A stretch of DNA of 64,000 nt from Caballeronia zhejiangensis (lineage in GTDB: Bacteria > Pseudomonadota > Gammaproteobacteria > Burkholderiales > Burkholderiaceae), in contig NZ_JFHD01000013.1 of assembly GCF_000698575.1 (NCBI RefSeq), positions 1-64,000 on the forward strand, written 5' to 3'. The notes under the pieces were generated by a model. It was not told the origin of the DNA and ran no database searches. It saw nothing but the letters and a program-made list of their open reading frames with translations. Shown here piece after piece: positions 48,296 through 58,551 of the stretch; within the stretch, counting starts at the first letter, position 1; every line of letters starts with the position of its first letter. The position numbers and the translations under genes were made by a program.

Positions 48296-50956
48296 ATGCT
48301 GACGTCCAACATTACTCGCTTCGTCACCCTCGCCATTCGCCGGCCGGCGTGGATTATCGCCGTTTCGCTGCTGCTCGGCGTGCTGTCCACGATTTATGTC
48401 GTCCATCACTTCAAGATCAGCACCGACGTCAGCCAGCTGATCGAGACGGAGCCGGAGTGGGCCGCGCGCAGCAAGGCCATCGAGGAAGCGTTTCCGCAGC
48501 GCGGCGCGGCATTGCTGATCGTCGTTCAGGCGCCCGCGCAGGAATTCGCCGATGCCGCCGCAAGCGCGCTCGCCGCCGCGCTCGCGAAAGAGCCGGAGCG
48601 CTTCAGGTCGGTGTCGCAACCGGCGGGCGGCGAGTTCTTCGAGCACAACGGACTGCTTTATCTCCCGACGGAGAAGGTCGAGCAGGTCACGAAACAGCTC
48701 GTGCAGGCGCGTCCGCTCATCAATACGCTCGCGCACGACCCGACGCTCACCGGCCTCGCGCAGACGCTCAACACCACGCTCAACCTGCCGCTGACGCTCG
48801 GACAGGTCAATCTCGGCCAGATGGCCGGCTTGCTCGGCAAGAGCGCGACCGTGCTCGATCGCGTGCTGGCGAATCAGCCGGCGGCGTTCTCATGGCGCGG
48901 CCTCGCGGATTCATCGCCGAACGATGCGCCCGGGCGCGCGTTTGTCACCGTGTTGCCGGAGTTGAACTTCAACGCGCTGAAGGCGGCGGCGGGCACCTCG
49001 GAAGAGATTCGCGCGAAGGCGGCGGAACTCGGCATCGACAAGAAGTACGGCGCGACGCTGCATCTGACGGGCGCGCAGCCGCTCGCCGACGAAGAGTTCG
49101 CGTCCGTGCAGGACGGCGCCGTGCTCAACGGCGTGCTGACCTTCCTCGTCGTGCTGATGATCCTCTGGGTCGCGCTGCGTTCCAAGCGCATGATCCTCGC
49201 GGTGTTCATCACGCTTTTCGTCGGGCTCGCGATCACGGCGGCGCTCGGACTCATGATGGTCCACGCGCTCAACATGATCTCGGTCGCGTTCATGGTGCTC
49301 TTCGTCGGACTCGGCGTGGACTTCGGCATCCAGTTCGGCGTGAAGTATCGCGAAGAGCGCTACAAGCACAAGCGGCTCGATGTGTCGCTCGCGGAAACCG
49401 CGCGCCATGTCGCGGTGCCGCTCACGCTCGCCGCCGCCGCGACCGCCGCGAGCTTCTTCTCGTTTCTGCCGACCGCGTATCGCGGCGTGTCGGAGCTGGG
49501 GCTGATCGCGGGCGTCGGCATGTTCGTCGCGTATGCCACCAACATGACGCTGCTGCCCGCGCTCATCAAGGTGTTCGCGCCGCCGGGCGAAGCGCAATCG
49601 CCGGGCTTTCCGGTTCTTGCGCCCGTCGACGAGTTCCTCGACAGGCATCGCAAGCCGGTGCTGATCGGCACGCTCGTCATCGTGATCGGCGCGCTGCCGC
49701 TGCTCTTCAATCTGCGATTCGACTTCAATCCGCTGCATCTGAAGGATCCGCACACCGAGTCGATGGCGACGCTCATCTCGCTGCAGGACTCGCCGGAAGG
49801 CGCGGTGAACGACGTCGCCGTGCTCGCGCCCTCGCTCGCCGATGCGGATGCCATCGCCGCGAAGCTGAAGAAGCTGCCGGAAGTCGGCAGCGCCACGACG
49901 CTCTCGTCGCTCATTCCCGGCGATCAGCCGAAGAAGCTCGAACTGATCGAGGCCGCCGCCGATCAGCTTTTGCCCGCGCTCGATCAGCAGACGGCCTCGC
50001 CCGTGACGGACGCCGTGCGCGTGGCGGCGTTGAAGCGCGTATCGAGCCAGCTCTCGCTCGCCGCCGACGAGCATCCCGGTCCGGGCGATAAGGAAGCGAA
50101 GCATCTGTCCGAAACGCTCGCGAAGCTGGCGCAAGCCGACGCCGCGACGCGCGATCGCGCCGAGCATGCGATGGCCGAGCCGCTGCGTATCGCGCTCGCG
50201 CAATTGCGCGCGCTGCTCACGCCGGCGGAGATCACGCGCGAAACGCTGCCGCCGCACATGGTCGCGTCGTTCGTGACGCCGAACGGCCAGGCGCTCGTCG
50301 ATGTCGCGCCGAAGATTCCGCCTGGCGTCGATCCCAACGACGACGCGCTGCTCGCGCACTTCGCCGATGCCGTGCAGAAAGCCGAGCCGAACGCGATCGG
50401 CGGGCCGATCTCCGTGCGTCATTCGGCGGAAACGATCATCAAGGCGTTCGAGCAGGCGGCGCTCTATTCGCTGATCGCGATCGCGGTGCTGCTGTGGATC
50501 GCGCTGCGCCGTTTTGGCGACGTTCTGAGAACTTTGGTACCGTTGCTCGTTTCCGCGATCGTCACGCTGGAATTGTGCGTCGTCTTCAGGATGCCGCTCA
50601 ACTTCGCGAACATCATCGCGTTGCCGCTCATGCTGGGCGTCGGCGTCGCCTTCAAGATCTATTTCGTGATGGCGTGGCGTTCCGGCCAGACCCGGCTGCT
50701 TCAGTCCAGTCTCACGCATGCCGTTATGTTCAGTGCGGCCACGACCGCGACCGCATTCGGCAGCCTGTGGTTTTCCCATCATCCGGGCACGTCCAGCATG
50801 GGACGGCTGCTGGCGCTGTCGCTCTTTTGCACGCTGATCGGTGCGGTGGTCTTTCAGCCGGTATTGATGGGCAAGCCGCGCAAGGTGCGCGCGGCGGCGC
50901 GCGCGAAGCTCAGGGCGGCGCAACGACATGACAACCTAAGAGGAATTGAAGAATGA
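48296..50956 (+). CDS. hpnN: Hopanoid transporter HpnN (RND superfamily)
   Basis: 886 aa RND-type protein with 12 membrane helices: one at the N-terminus, a large periplasmic loop, a five-helix bundle (about 270-430), a second loop, and a final bundle (about 715-865). The N-terminus [20 protein letters not shown] and the [16 protein letters not shown] segment match HpnN. It moves hopanoids from the inner to the outer membrane. It overlaps mlaA by four bases (ATGA), so they are coupled. Confidence 0.93.
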   Translation: MLTSNITRFVTLAIRRPAWIIAVSLLLGVLSTIYVVHHFKISTDVSQLIETEPEWAARSKAIEEAFPQRGAALLIVVQAPAQEFADAAASALAAALAKEPERFRSVSQPAGGEFFEHNGLLYLPTEKVEQVTKQLVQARPLINTLAHDPTLTGLAQTLNTTLNLPLTLGQVNLGQMAGLLGKSATVLDRVLANQPAAFSWRGLADSSPNDAPGRAFVTVLPELNFNALKAAAGTSEEIRAKAAELGIDKKYGATLHLTGAQPLADEEFASVQDGAVLNGVLTFLVVLMILWVALRSKRMILAVFITLFVGLAITAALGLMMVHALNMISVAFMVLFVGLGVDFGIQFGVKYREERYKHKRLDVSLAETARHVAVPLTLAAAATAASFFSFLPTAYRGVSELGLIAGVGMFVAYATNMTLLPALIKVFAPPGEAQSPGFPVLAPVDEFLDRHRKPVLIGTLVIVIGALPLLFNLRFDFNPLHLKDPHTESMATLISLQDSPEGAVNDVAVLAPSLADADAIAAKLKKLPEVGSATTLSSLIPGDQPKKLELIEAAADQLLPALDQQTASPVTDAVRVAALKRVSSQLSLAADEHPGPGDKEAKHLSETLAKLAQADAATRDRAEHAMAEPLRIALAQLRALLTPAEITRETLPPHMVASFVTPNGQALVDVAPKIPPGVDPNDDALLAHFADAVQKAEPNAIGGPISVRHSAETIIKAFEQAALYSLIAIAVLLWIALRRFGDVLRTLVPLLVSAIVTLELCVVFRMPLNFANIIALPLMLGVGVAFKIYFVMAWRSGQTRLLQSSLTHAVMFSAATTATAFGSLWFSHHPGTSSMGRLLALSLFCTLIGAVVFQPVLMGKPRKVRAAARAKLRAAQRHDNLRGIEE

Positions 50957-51927
50957 AGTCGGGATCGACGGCTTTGACCGCTCGTGCTGTGCGTAAATTG
51001 GGCTTGAGTCTCGCGATTGTGGGCGCGCTCGCGACGACGGGATGCGCGACCGGCCCGGATCGCAATCCGAAGGATCCGCTCGAACCGATGAACCGCAAGA
51101 TCTTCACGTTCAACGACACGCTCGATACCTATGTCGCCAAGCCGGTCGCGCAGTTCTACGTCGATTACACGCCGAGCCCGTTCCGCACGGCCGTCAGCAA
51201 CTTCTTCTCGAATCTCGGCGATTTCTCCAACTTCGCGAACAACCTGCTGCAGTTGAAGATCACCGATGCGACGCAAGATCTGATGCGTATCGCGATGAAC
51301 TCGGTATTCGGCATCGGCGGTCTGATCGATATCGCATCGCCGGCGGGTCTGCCGAAGCATCATCAGGATTTCGGGCTGACGCTCGGGCACTACGGCATGC
51401 CATCGGGACCGTATTTGGTGCTGCCGCTGCTCGGCCCGAGCTCGTTCCGCGACTCGACGACGTGGCTCGTCGACTGGCGCGTGAATCCGTTGAGCTATTC
51501 CGATGCGGAGATTCGCTGGCCGCTCTTCGGCCTGAACTTCGTGAGCGCGCGGGCCGACCTGATCGGCGCGACCGATCTGCTTTCCGCTGCCGCCCTCGAC
51601 AAATACGCGTTCGTGCGCGACGCGTATACGCAGCGGCGTCAGTATCTGCTGACGGGCGGCGGCGCGAGCTCGCTGCCCGACTACGGCGACGAAGGCGCAT
51701 CGGCGCCCGAAGGCGCGAGCGCGCCGGGCGAAACCGGCGGCGGCAGCACGGAGCAAGGCTTGCCGACGTATGTGGATCCGGGCGCGGCGGCATCGCCGGC
51801 CGGTGGCGTCGGCGGGAAATCGCCTGCGCCGGGAGAGAATGCGCCGAAGACTCAGCCGTCGGCGAGTTCGAGCAAGGCGCAGGGATTGCCGCAGTACGAC
51901 GATCCCGCAGCGCAGCCTGCGAAGTGA
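50953..51927 (+). CDS. mlaA: MlaA/VacJ outer-membrane lipoprotein
   Basis: 324 aa. A lipoprotein signal (ALATTGC, Cys31) precedes the VacJ domain: [18 protein letters not shown], then SNFANNLLQ and [21 protein letters not shown] disordered Gly/Ser/Pro tail of about 90 residues follows the domain. MlaA removes misplaced phospholipids from the outer leaflet. Coupling to hpnN suggests that it helps deliver or balance hopanoids in the outer membrane, which is inference. Confidence 0.93.
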   Translation: MKSGSTALTARAVRKLGLSLAIVGALATTGCATGPDRNPKDPLEPMNRKIFTFNDTLDTYVAKPVAQFYVDYTPSPFRTAVSNFFSNLGDFSNFANNLLQLKITDATQDLMRIAMNSVFGIGGLIDIASPAGLPKHHQDFGLTLGHYGMPSGPYLVLPLLGPSSFRDSTTWLVDWRVNPLSYSDAEIRWPLFGLNFVSARADLIGATDLLSAAALDKYAFVRDAYTQRRQYLLTGGGASSLPDYGDEGASAPEGASAPGETGGGSTEQGLPTYVDPGAAASPAGGVGGKSPAPGENAPKTQPSASSSKAQGLPQYDDPAAQPAK

Positions 51928-51942
51928 CGAGCTCGTAAAACG

Positions 51943-51967
51943 AAACGGGCGCTTCGGCGCCCGTTTT
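51943..51967. terminator. Bidirectional terminator between mlaA and the thioesterase gene
   Basis: The ten-base stem AAACGGGCGC/GCGCCCGTTT closes a UUCG loop, with T-run on one side and A-run on the other, between two convergent genes. Confidence 0.9.
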
Positions 51968-51971
51968 CTCT

Positions 51972-52445
51972 TTAATGTGCGGCTTCTTCCGCGACTTCTT
52001 CGAGCAAGTCGTCGCCCGACACTTTCGGCGCTTCGACGACGCCCTGATCGCGGCGATAGGCTTCGAACAATTCATCCGCGTAGCGAATTTGCGTCCGGCC
52101 GTGCGGCGAGGGCTCGCCCTGTTCGTTCAGATTGACGAACACCATCTTCTCGACGGTCAGAATGCTTTTTCGCGTGATCTTGTTGCGCACTTCGGCGCGC
52201 AGTGTGATCGACGTGCGGCCGAATTGCGTCGCGGTGATGCCGAGTTCGATGATGTCGCCCTGCCGCGCCGAGCTCACGAAGTTGATTTCCGACATGAACT
52301 TGGTCACGACGCGCTGATTGCCCAGCTGCGAGATGGCGTAGATCGCGGCTTCTTCGTCGATCCAGCGCAACAGGCTGCCGCCGAAGAGCGTGCCGTTCGG
52401 GTTCAGGTCTTCGGGCTTGACCCATTTACGGGTGTGGAAATTCAT
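51972..52445 (-). CDS. Acyl-CoA thioesterase (YciA-like hotdog fold)
   Basis: 157 aa hotdog-fold protein. The family core is LNPNGTLFGGSLLRWIDEEAAIYA, with the catalytic-type Asn/Gly and Asp positions, and VVTKFMSEINFVSSARQGDIIELG. It hydrolyses acyl-CoA esters in the cytoplasm. The C-terminal tail is acidic (DDLLEEVAEEA). The promoter is probably the TATAAT at 52521-52526 on the minus strand. Confidence 0.9.
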   Translation of the reverse strand: MNFHTRKWVKPEDLNPNGTLFGGSLLRWIDEEAAIYAISQLGNQRVVTKFMSEINFVSSARQGDIIELGITATQFGRTSITLRAEVRNKITRKSILTVEKMVFVNLNEQGEPSPHGRTQIRYADELFEAYRRDQGVVEAPKVSGDDLLEEVAEEAAH

Positions 52446-52504
52446 TTGCGGTCCCTCGCTTTCATTGCTGCGCGCGTCGCGGAGTTCCTGTAGACGCGCG
52501 CTCG

Positions 52505-52526
52505 ATCAGGGTTTTCCCTGATTATA
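52505..52526 (-). promoter_or_regulatory. TATAAT box with adjoining palindrome before the thioesterase gene
   Basis: On the minus strand TATAAT (52526-52521) runs directly into the perfect palindrome ATCAGGGAAAACCCTGAT (52522-52505), sharing two bases. The palindrome would cover the transcription start, as an operator might. No good -35 box was found at 16-18 bases. Confidence 0.5.
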
Positions 52527-52573
52527 CCGAGATGAGGGTTAACCCGCAGAAAGCAAGGGATGAGACCGAAGCG

Positions 52574-53260
52574 TTATGCCACCGCCAACGCCCGCGCCGA
52601 TTCCATCGCGTGCCGCGCCTGCACGAGCGTCGCGCGGGCGGCGCGGGCATCGGATGCAAGGCGCAGAAGCGCGCCCAACTGCGCCGGATCGCGGACCAAT
52701 TCGCGCAAAATCGGACCGATCGCCGTCGTGCCGTCATCGCGCAAACCGGCCGTCGCGGCGGTCGGCAACGTTCGCCACGCGGGATCGACCACGGCGCGGC
52801 ACACTGCGAACGGCAAGCCGCGCGCCGTCGCGATGGCCCCGGCGATATGCGATTCCATATCGACGGCCAGCGCGCCCGTCGACGAATGCAGCGAGCGCTT
52901 TTCCGCCTCGGTCTTGACGGGCGCCGTGACGCCAGCCGTCTTGCCGCGCCGCGTGACGCGCTCGACGGGCGTGCCCGCGAACGCATCGACGATGCGCGCC
53001 GACCACGCCGCATCGGTATGCAGCTCGCCGAAAGGACCGCACACGCTGTCGGCGACGATCAGCGCGCCCGGCTTCAGATCCGGTGCGAGCCCGCCCGCCG
53101 TGCCGAAGCTGACGATTCCCGAACAGCCGCGCGTGAGCGCATCGGACAGCGCGCGCTCGAGCAGATCGGCGCGCGCCGCGAATACGACATCGACGCCGCG
53201 TCCGCGCACGATCTTCGCCTCGAACGCCATGCCGGTCACGGCGACGACGGGCGCGTTCAC
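52574..53260 (-). CDS. hpnG: Hopanoid-associated nucleoside phosphorylase HpnG
   Basis: 228 aa purine-nucleoside-phosphorylase-like enzyme that removes adenine from adenosylhopane to give phosphoribosylhopane. Visible are the GTAGGLAP phosphate-site loop and the VDMESHIAGAIA motif with the catalytic-type Glu. The start is GTG at 53260, overlapping the hpnF stop (GTGA). It is the last gene of hpnDEFG. Confidence 0.9.
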   Translation of the reverse strand: MNAPVVAVTGMAFEAKIVRGRGVDVVFAARADLLERALSDALTRGCSGIVSFGTAGGLAPDLKPGALIVADSVCGPFGELHTDAAWSARIVDAFAGTPVERVTRRGKTAGVTAPVKTEAEKRSLHSSTGALAVDMESHIAGAIATARGLPFAVCRAVVDPAWRTLPTAATAGLRDDGTTAIGPILRELVRDPAQLGALLRLASDARAARATLVQARHAMESARALAVA

Positions 53261-55236
53261 ATCGCCGCCGTCACGCGCGTGAGCCCGTCGCGCGTCAGAT
53301 TGCGATAGCGCGCGAGCGCCCACAGCGGGAAGAACTTGCGATAGCCGTGGTATCGCAGATAGAACACGCGCGGAAAACCGGTCGCGGTGAAGCGCGTTTC
53401 ATCCCACAGGCCGTGCTTTTGCTGCGTCTTCAGCAGATAGCCGACGCCGCGCGCGACCGCTGGATGCTCGACGAGACCGGCCGCCATCAGCCCGAGCAGC
53501 GCCCACGCCGTCTGCGACGCGGTGCTCGGCGCCTGCTCATAACCGCGATAGTCGAGCTTGTAGCTGTCGCCGTCCTCGCCCCAGCCGCCGTCGTCGTTCT
53601 GGATGCCGATGAGCCAGTCCGCCGCGCGCTTCATGCGCGTGTCCGTCGGCGCGACGCCCGCCGCGTTCAGCGCGGACATCGCCGACCAGGTGCCGTAGAT
53701 GAAATTCATGCCCCAGCGCCCGTACCAGCTTCCGTCGCGCTCCTGATCTCGCACGATGTACTCGAACGCGCGACGCGCCGGCTCGCTGTTCAACGACGTC
53801 TCGCCGAGTTGCGCGAGCATCGACAGGCAGCGCGCGGAAACGTCGACGGTCGGCGGATCGAGCAGCGCGCCGTGATCCGAGAACGGGATGTTGTTCAGGT
53901 AAAACTGCGTGTTTTCGGGCTCGAACGCGCCCCAGCCGCCGTCGCTGCTCTGCATGCCGACGACCCATTCACGCGCGCGCGCAATCGACTCGCCGTACAG
54001 CGCCGTGCCGTTTTCGCGATCGGCGCGTTCCATCGCCATCGCGACGACGGCGGTGTCGTCGACATCCGGATAGTGCGGGTTCGCGAACTGGAACGCCCAG
54101 CCGCCGGGCCGCACGTCCGGGCGGCGCGAAACCCAGTCGCCGCGCACGTCGAGAATCTGCATTGGCACCAGCCAGTCGAGGCCGCGCCGGACCGCCGCGC
54201 GCGCCTTCGGCACGCCGGTTTCGAGCAGCGCGTGCGCCGCGAGCGACGTGTCCCACACCGGCGACAGACACGGCTGGCAATACGCTTCGCCGTCGTCGGC
54301 CGGGTCGATGACGAGCAGCTTGTCGAGCGACTTGCGCGCGATCGCGCGGTTCGGATGCTCGGGCGGATAGCCGAGCACGTCGTACATCATCACCGAGTTG
54401 GCCATCGCCGGGAAAATCGCGCCGAGGCCGTCCTCGCCGTTCAGCCGCTCGTCGACGAAACGCACGGCTTCATCGATCGCGCGTTCGCGGCCGGCTTTCG
54501 GCAGAAGCGGATCGGCGACGCGCAGAATCGAATCGACCACGCGGAAAAAGGCGAACCAGCCGCGGCTCTGGTGCCCGGCGCGCGACGGCATCCCGGTATT
54601 GACCGGCGGGTTCGTGAACACTTCGTCGATACGCACGCCGCGCGGATTGCGGGCGCGCGGGCGCTTGGCGTTGAGCACGAGCATCGGCACGATCACCGTG
54701 CGCGCCCAGTACGACACCTTCGACAGATGGAACGGGAACCACATCGGCAGACGCATGATCTCGACGGGCATCATCGGCACCGCGCGCCACGACACGACGC
54801 CGAACAGCGCGAGCAGGATACGCGTGAACACGTTCACTTTCTCCGCGCCGCCCGCGGCGAGGATTGCTGCGCGGGCGCGCTCCATGTGCGGTGCGTCGGG
54901 CGAATCGCCGATCATCTTCAGCGCGAAATACGCCTTCACGGTCGCGGAGACATCCATCGCGCCGTCGGTGAAAAGCGGCCAGCCGCCGTCCTCGCGCTGA
55001 ATGCGGCGCAGATAGCGGCCGATCTTCGCTTCGAGCTTTTCGTCGGCGGTCTCGCCGAGATAGTGGACGAGCAGCACGTATTCGGCGGGAATCGTTGCGT
55101 CCGCTTCGAGTTCGTAGAGCCAGTAGCCTTCCGGATGTTGCGCCGCGAGCAGCGCATCGGTGGCGTGGTTGACGGCGGCGTCGAGCGGCGCGCCCGAAAC
55201 CTGCGCGCCCACGGCCGAAAGGGATAAATCGTTCAT
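53257..55236 (-). CDS. hpnF: Squalene-hopene cyclase
   Basis: 659 aa class II terpene cyclase that converts squalene to hopene at the membrane. The catalytic DVDDTA motif is at residues 391-396. Multiple QW repeats are seen, such as QREDGGWPLF, QSSDGGWGAFEPEN and QNDDGGWGEDGDSY. The start ATG overlaps the hpnE stop (TGATG). It is the central gene for hopanoid synthesis; the length agrees with the family. Confidence 0.97.
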   Translation of the reverse strand: MNDLSLSAVGAQVSGAPLDAAVNHATDALLAAQHPEGYWLYELEADATIPAEYVLLVHYLGETADEKLEAKIGRYLRRIQREDGGWPLFTDGAMDVSATVKAYFALKMIGDSPDAPHMERARAAILAAGGAEKVNVFTRILLALFGVVSWRAVPMMPVEIMRLPMWFPFHLSKVSYWARTVIVPMLVLNAKRPRARNPRGVRIDEVFTNPPVNTGMPSRAGHQSRGWFAFFRVVDSILRVADPLLPKAGRERAIDEAVRFVDERLNGEDGLGAIFPAMANSVMMYDVLGYPPEHPNRAIARKSLDKLLVIDPADDGEAYCQPCLSPVWDTSLAAHALLETGVPKARAAVRRGLDWLVPMQILDVRGDWVSRRPDVRPGGWAFQFANPHYPDVDDTAVVAMAMERADRENGTALYGESIARAREWVVGMQSSDGGWGAFEPENTQFYLNNIPFSDHGALLDPPTVDVSARCLSMLAQLGETSLNSEPARRAFEYIVRDQERDGSWYGRWGMNFIYGTWSAMSALNAAGVAPTDTRMKRAADWLIGIQNDDGGWGEDGDSYKLDYRGYEQAPSTASQTAWALLGLMAAGLVEHPAVARGVGYLLKTQQKHGLWDETRFTATGFPRVFYLRYHGYRKFFPLWALARYRNLTRDGLTRVTAAM

Positions 55237-56510
55237 CAGCGTTCCATCGATTGATTCAACAGCGCATCCGCGGCCTTCTGGCCGGAGCGGATCGCGCCTT
55301 CGATCGTCGCGGGCAGGCCGGTCGCCGTCCAGTCGCCCGCGAGCGTGAAATTGCGCCAGCGGGTGCGCGTGGCGGCCCGCAAGCCTTCCTGCGCCGGCAC
55401 GGCGGCAAACGTCGCATGTTCATCGACGACGACTTGCCAGGGCGGCGTCGGCACGGCGGGCATCCGCACGGCCTTCGCCGCTTCGCGCCAGACCGCCTGC
55501 GCGAGCTCTTCGTGCGGCGTCGCGAGCCATTGGCCGGCGCTCGACAGCGTGACCGAGAGCCGTCCGTCGGCCGCGAAAAGCCGGTCCGACATGCCGTTGA
55601 CGAGACACGTCAGCGGCTCGAAGCCCACGGGTGCATCGACGGCAAAATGCACGGTGACGATCGCGCGCGATGCGTCCGGCGCGCTCAACCCCGGCACGAG
55701 GCGCCGGGCCGCATCGGGCGGCACGGCGAGCACCACGCCGTCGCCGGGCGCGAGCGTCAGCGGGTCTGCGCCGTCGAAAGCGAGCGAGCTTACACGCTCC
55801 GTCGAATCCGTGCCGGATACCCCGACGGCCGCGACGCGCGAGCCGAGCCGGATCTCCGCGCCGCCGTACTGCAAGAGCCGCAGCGCGGGCTCGACGAACG
55901 CGTGCGACAACCCGCTTCTCGCGATGAGCGGACGGCACGCCTGGCCGCCTTGCGCGACGGTTTCGCGCAGCAGGCCGGCCGCGAGTTCCGCGCTCGCCTC
56001 GGACGGATCGGCGTTGAGCATCGCGCGCAAGAGCGGGCGCGCGAGCAGGTTCCATACGCGATCCTTGCGCCGCACGCATTCTTCGACCGTGCGGCCCGGT
56101 TTCGCCCACAGGAGCGGCAGAAACGGCAGGTAGTCGGCCGGCTGCGTGCCGGGCACGCGCGCGTCGGCATCGAAGATCCAGCGCGGCAGGCGTCCGGACG
56201 ACATGCGGATCGTCCACGCGTCGCCGCTCGCGACATCGAAAAAAGGATAGTCGGGCTGCGTCGGGCCGATCAGCGTATCGGTTGCGCCGATCGCGCGCAG
56301 GTACGCCATCGTCGATTGGTAGCCCGAAAGCAGCAGATGATTGCCGTTGTCGAGCGTGACGCCGAGCTTCGTATCGAAGAAAGAGCGGCAGCGTCCGCCC
56401 GCGTGAGGCGCGGCGTCGAGCAGCACGACGCGCGCGCCGCGCCGTTGCGCCTCGACCGCGGCGGCAAGACCGGCGATGCCCGCTCCGACGACGAAAACCC
56501 GCCGGGACAT
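55236..56510 (-). CDS. hpnE: Hydroxysqualene dehydroxylase HpnE
   Basis: 424 aa FAD-dependent amine-oxidase-fold protein that reduces hydroxysqualene to squalene. The FAD-binding motif GAGIAGLAAAVEAQRRG is at residues 9-25, and AGGRCRSF follows. The C-terminal FAD motif is LAGDWTATGLPATIEGAIRSG. The start ATG at 56510 overlaps the hpnD stop (TGATG). Confidence 0.93.
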   Translation of the reverse strand: MSRRVFVVGAGIAGLAAAVEAQRRGARVVLLDAAPHAGGRCRSFFDTKLGVTLDNGNHLLLSGYQSTMAYLRAIGATDTLIGPTQPDYPFFDVASGDAWTIRMSSGRLPRWIFDADARVPGTQPADYLPFLPLLWAKPGRTVEECVRRKDRVWNLLARPLLRAMLNADPSEASAELAAGLLRETVAQGGQACRPLIARSGLSHAFVEPALRLLQYGGAEIRLGSRVAAVGVSGTDSTERVSSLAFDGADPLTLAPGDGVVLAVPPDAARRLVPGLSAPDASRAIVTVHFAVDAPVGFEPLTCLVNGMSDRLFAADGRLSVTLSSAGQWLATPHEELAQAVWREAAKAVRMPAVPTPPWQVVVDEHATFAAVPAQEGLRAATRTRWRNFTLAGDWTATGLPATIEGAIRSGQKAADALLNQSMER

Positions 56511-57358
56511 CAGATCAGATTGCGCGCCACGATCCACAGCAGGCGCGAGCGCGGCGTCCGCACGCGCGTGCGCGGCAGGTCGAAACCGCGTTTGAGATTG
56601 GCGTCGAGCACGGTGCGATACGCCGCCGACATGATGCGCGGCGCGCGCACCTGCGATCGCGGCGAAGCCGCCATGATCGCGTCGGACTGCGCGTAGTGGC
56701 CCCTCGCGCGCTCGGCCAGCACGGCGCACACGCGCGGCAGGCGTGCGTCGCCGACGATGCTCGCCGGATCGCTCGTCGAAATGCCTTCGCGCGCGAGCAA
56801 CTCGCGCGGCAGATACACGCGGCCGATTTCGGCGTCTTCGTCGATGTCGCGCAGGATGTTGGTGAGTTGCAGCGCGCGCCCGAGATGATGCGCGAGCCGC
56901 CGGCCGGCGTCCTCGTGCATCCCGAAGATCCTCACCGACAGCCGGCCGACGGCGCTCGCCACGCGGTCGCAATAGAGGTCGAGCGTGGCTTCGTCGGGTG
57001 CGACGATATCGCCGGCGGCGTCCATCGCCATGCCGTCGATCACGGCGTGGAAGTCGTCGCGGGAAAGCCGGAAAGCCTGGATGTGCTGCGTGAGCGCTTC
57101 GAGCGATTTCTTCGGCGCGCCGGCGTAGCACGCATCGATGTCCTCGCGCCACTGGTCGAGCGCGAGCGCGCGCTCGCGGCGCGGCAGCGTGCCTTCGTCG
57201 GCGATGTCGTCGACCGCGCGGCAGAACGCGTAAATCTGGTACATCGCGTCGCGCTGCGCAGCCGGAAGGATACGCATCGCGAGATAAAACGAGCTTCCCG
57301 ACGACGTTTTCGCGGCGTCGGGGGCAGGATCGTCAGCGATGATGTTGGAAACGGCCAA
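56510..57358 (-). CDS. hpnD: Presqualene diphosphate synthase HpnD
   Basis: 282 aa trans-isoprenyl diphosphate synthase of the squalene/phytoene family. It condenses two farnesyl diphosphates. The two Asp-rich motifs are FCRAVDDIADE and LTNILRDIDEDAEIGRVYLP. The start is TTG at 57358, with GCGGAG seven bases upstream. HpnC, which converts presqualene diphosphate to hydroxysqualene, is not next to it. Confidence 0.93.
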   Translation of the reverse strand: MAVSNIIADDPAPDAAKTSSGSSFYLAMRILPAAQRDAMYQIYAFCRAVDDIADEGTLPRRERALALDQWREDIDACYAGAPKKSLEALTQHIQAFRLSRDDFHAVIDGMAMDAAGDIVAPDEATLDLYCDRVASAVGRLSVRIFGMHEDAGRRLAHHLGRALQLTNILRDIDEDAEIGRVYLPRELLAREGISTSDPASIVGDARLPRVCAVLAERARGHYAQSDAIMAASPRSQVRAPRIMSAAYRTVLDANLKRGFDLPRTRVRTPRSRLLWIVARNLI

Positions 57359-57606
57359 GACGAACTCCGCTGTGGCGCCCCCACGGGCAAATTAAGAGAT
57401 CGGGCGCCGGACCCGACGCGGCCCGGCGCGCGCGGAACCACCTGGCGCTGAGCGGGACGATCAAGGAAGAAAGCCGGCGCGAGCCGGCTGCGACTGCGCC
57501 GGAAGCGGCAAAGAGTATATCAATACTTTGCCCGATTGCGCCGGAGCCGCGCGGGACATGGCGCGGCGCATCGGGCGCAATTTCAGGGGCGGTTTCAGGC
57601 GCGTTT

Positions 57607-58548
57607 TCAGGCAAATCCCACCGAGCGATTGCGCCCTTCGCGCTTGGCCGTGTAAAGCGCCGCATCCGCCTCGTTGATGAGCGCTTCGTACGACGACGTC
57701 ACGCCGGTACGCGCACGCGCCACGCCGACGCTCGCCGTCACGGGCACGCGCGCGTTCTGCACGTCGACGGGCGTCTCGCCGATCTCCCTCCGCACTTTCT
57801 CCGCGACGATCATCGCGTCGTCGAAATTCGTGCAGGGCAAGAGCAGCGCGAATTCCTCGCCGCCAAAACGCCCGAACACGTCCTGCACGCGCACGGCCTT
57901 GGCGACGCGCTCGGCCATCACGCGCAGGACCGTATCGCCGACGAGGTGGCCGCGATCGTCGTTGATGCGTTTGAAATGGTCGAGATCGAAGAGCAGCATC
58001 GACAGTTCGCCGCCGTAGCGATGCCAGCGCTGGAATTCGTCGCGCAATCGCAGCTCGAAATAGCGCCGGTTCGCGATGCCGGTCAAGCCGTCGCGGTCCG
58101 CGAATTCCTGCAGTTTCGCGACGGCTTCGTCGCGGGCGCGCTGCATCATGCTCGCGTGCGTCACGTCGGAAATCGTCACGCAGACGGCGCGCACGTCGCC
58201 CTCCAGCGTGAGCGGCATGAACGTGCAGTCCTGCTGCATGTAATCGACGCCGCCGGTGATCGGCCGGTCGTGGTCGAACTTGAAGAGATACGGGCGCTGC
58301 TCCCACGAACTGAACGCGAAGCTGCCGAGCTGGAACACGCTTTCGACCTTGCGCGTGAACCACACGCGCGGCAGTTCCGGAAAGCTCGCGAAAATCGATT
58401 TGCCGATCACTTGCTCGGCCGTCTTGCCGCTGTGGTCCTGCATGAAGCGGTTCCACATCAGCACGTTGAGGTCGCGATCGAGCACGAAGATGCCGAATCC
58501 GACACGCTCGATCACCAGCTCGCTCAGCAGATGGCGCAGGTCTTCCAT
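57607..58548 (-). CDS. PAS-GGDEF diguanylate cyclase
   Basis: 313 aa. An N-terminal PAS-like domain (VGFGIFVLDRDLNVLMWNRF) is followed by a GGDEF domain with the active GGEEF signature. An inhibitory RxxD site (RVQD) lies five residues before it, so the enzyme should make c-di-GMP and be product-inhibited. No membrane helix was seen. It is the third gene of an operon with a CheY-like receiver and CheC, four bases after cheC. Confidence 0.93.
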   Translation of the reverse strand: MEDLRHLLSELVIERVGFGIFVLDRDLNVLMWNRFMQDHSGKTAEQVIGKSIFASFPELPRVWFTRKVESVFQLGSFAFSSWEQRPYLFKFDHDRPITGGVDYMQQDCTFMPLTLEGDVRAVCVTISDVTHASMMQRARDEAVAKLQEFADRDGLTGIANRRYFELRLRDEFQRWHRYGGELSMLLFDLDHFKRINDDRGHLVGDTVLRVMAERVAKAVRVQDVFGRFGGEEFALLLPCTNFDDAMIVAEKVRREIGETPVDVQNARVPVTASVGVARARTGVTSSYEALINEADAALYTAKREGRNRSVGFA

Positions 58549-58551
58549 TCG

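Noticed and set aside
48911..50929. 672-codon minus-strand frame opposite hpnN
   Set aside because: Arg/Glu/His-rich composition and complete overlap with hpnN, which has clear family motifs.
57472..57489. Palindrome AGCCGGC-GCGA-GCCGGCT between hpnD and the GGDEF gene
   Set aside because: A short GC-rich hairpin without T-run; such repeats are expected by chance in this composition, so it is not called as a terminator.
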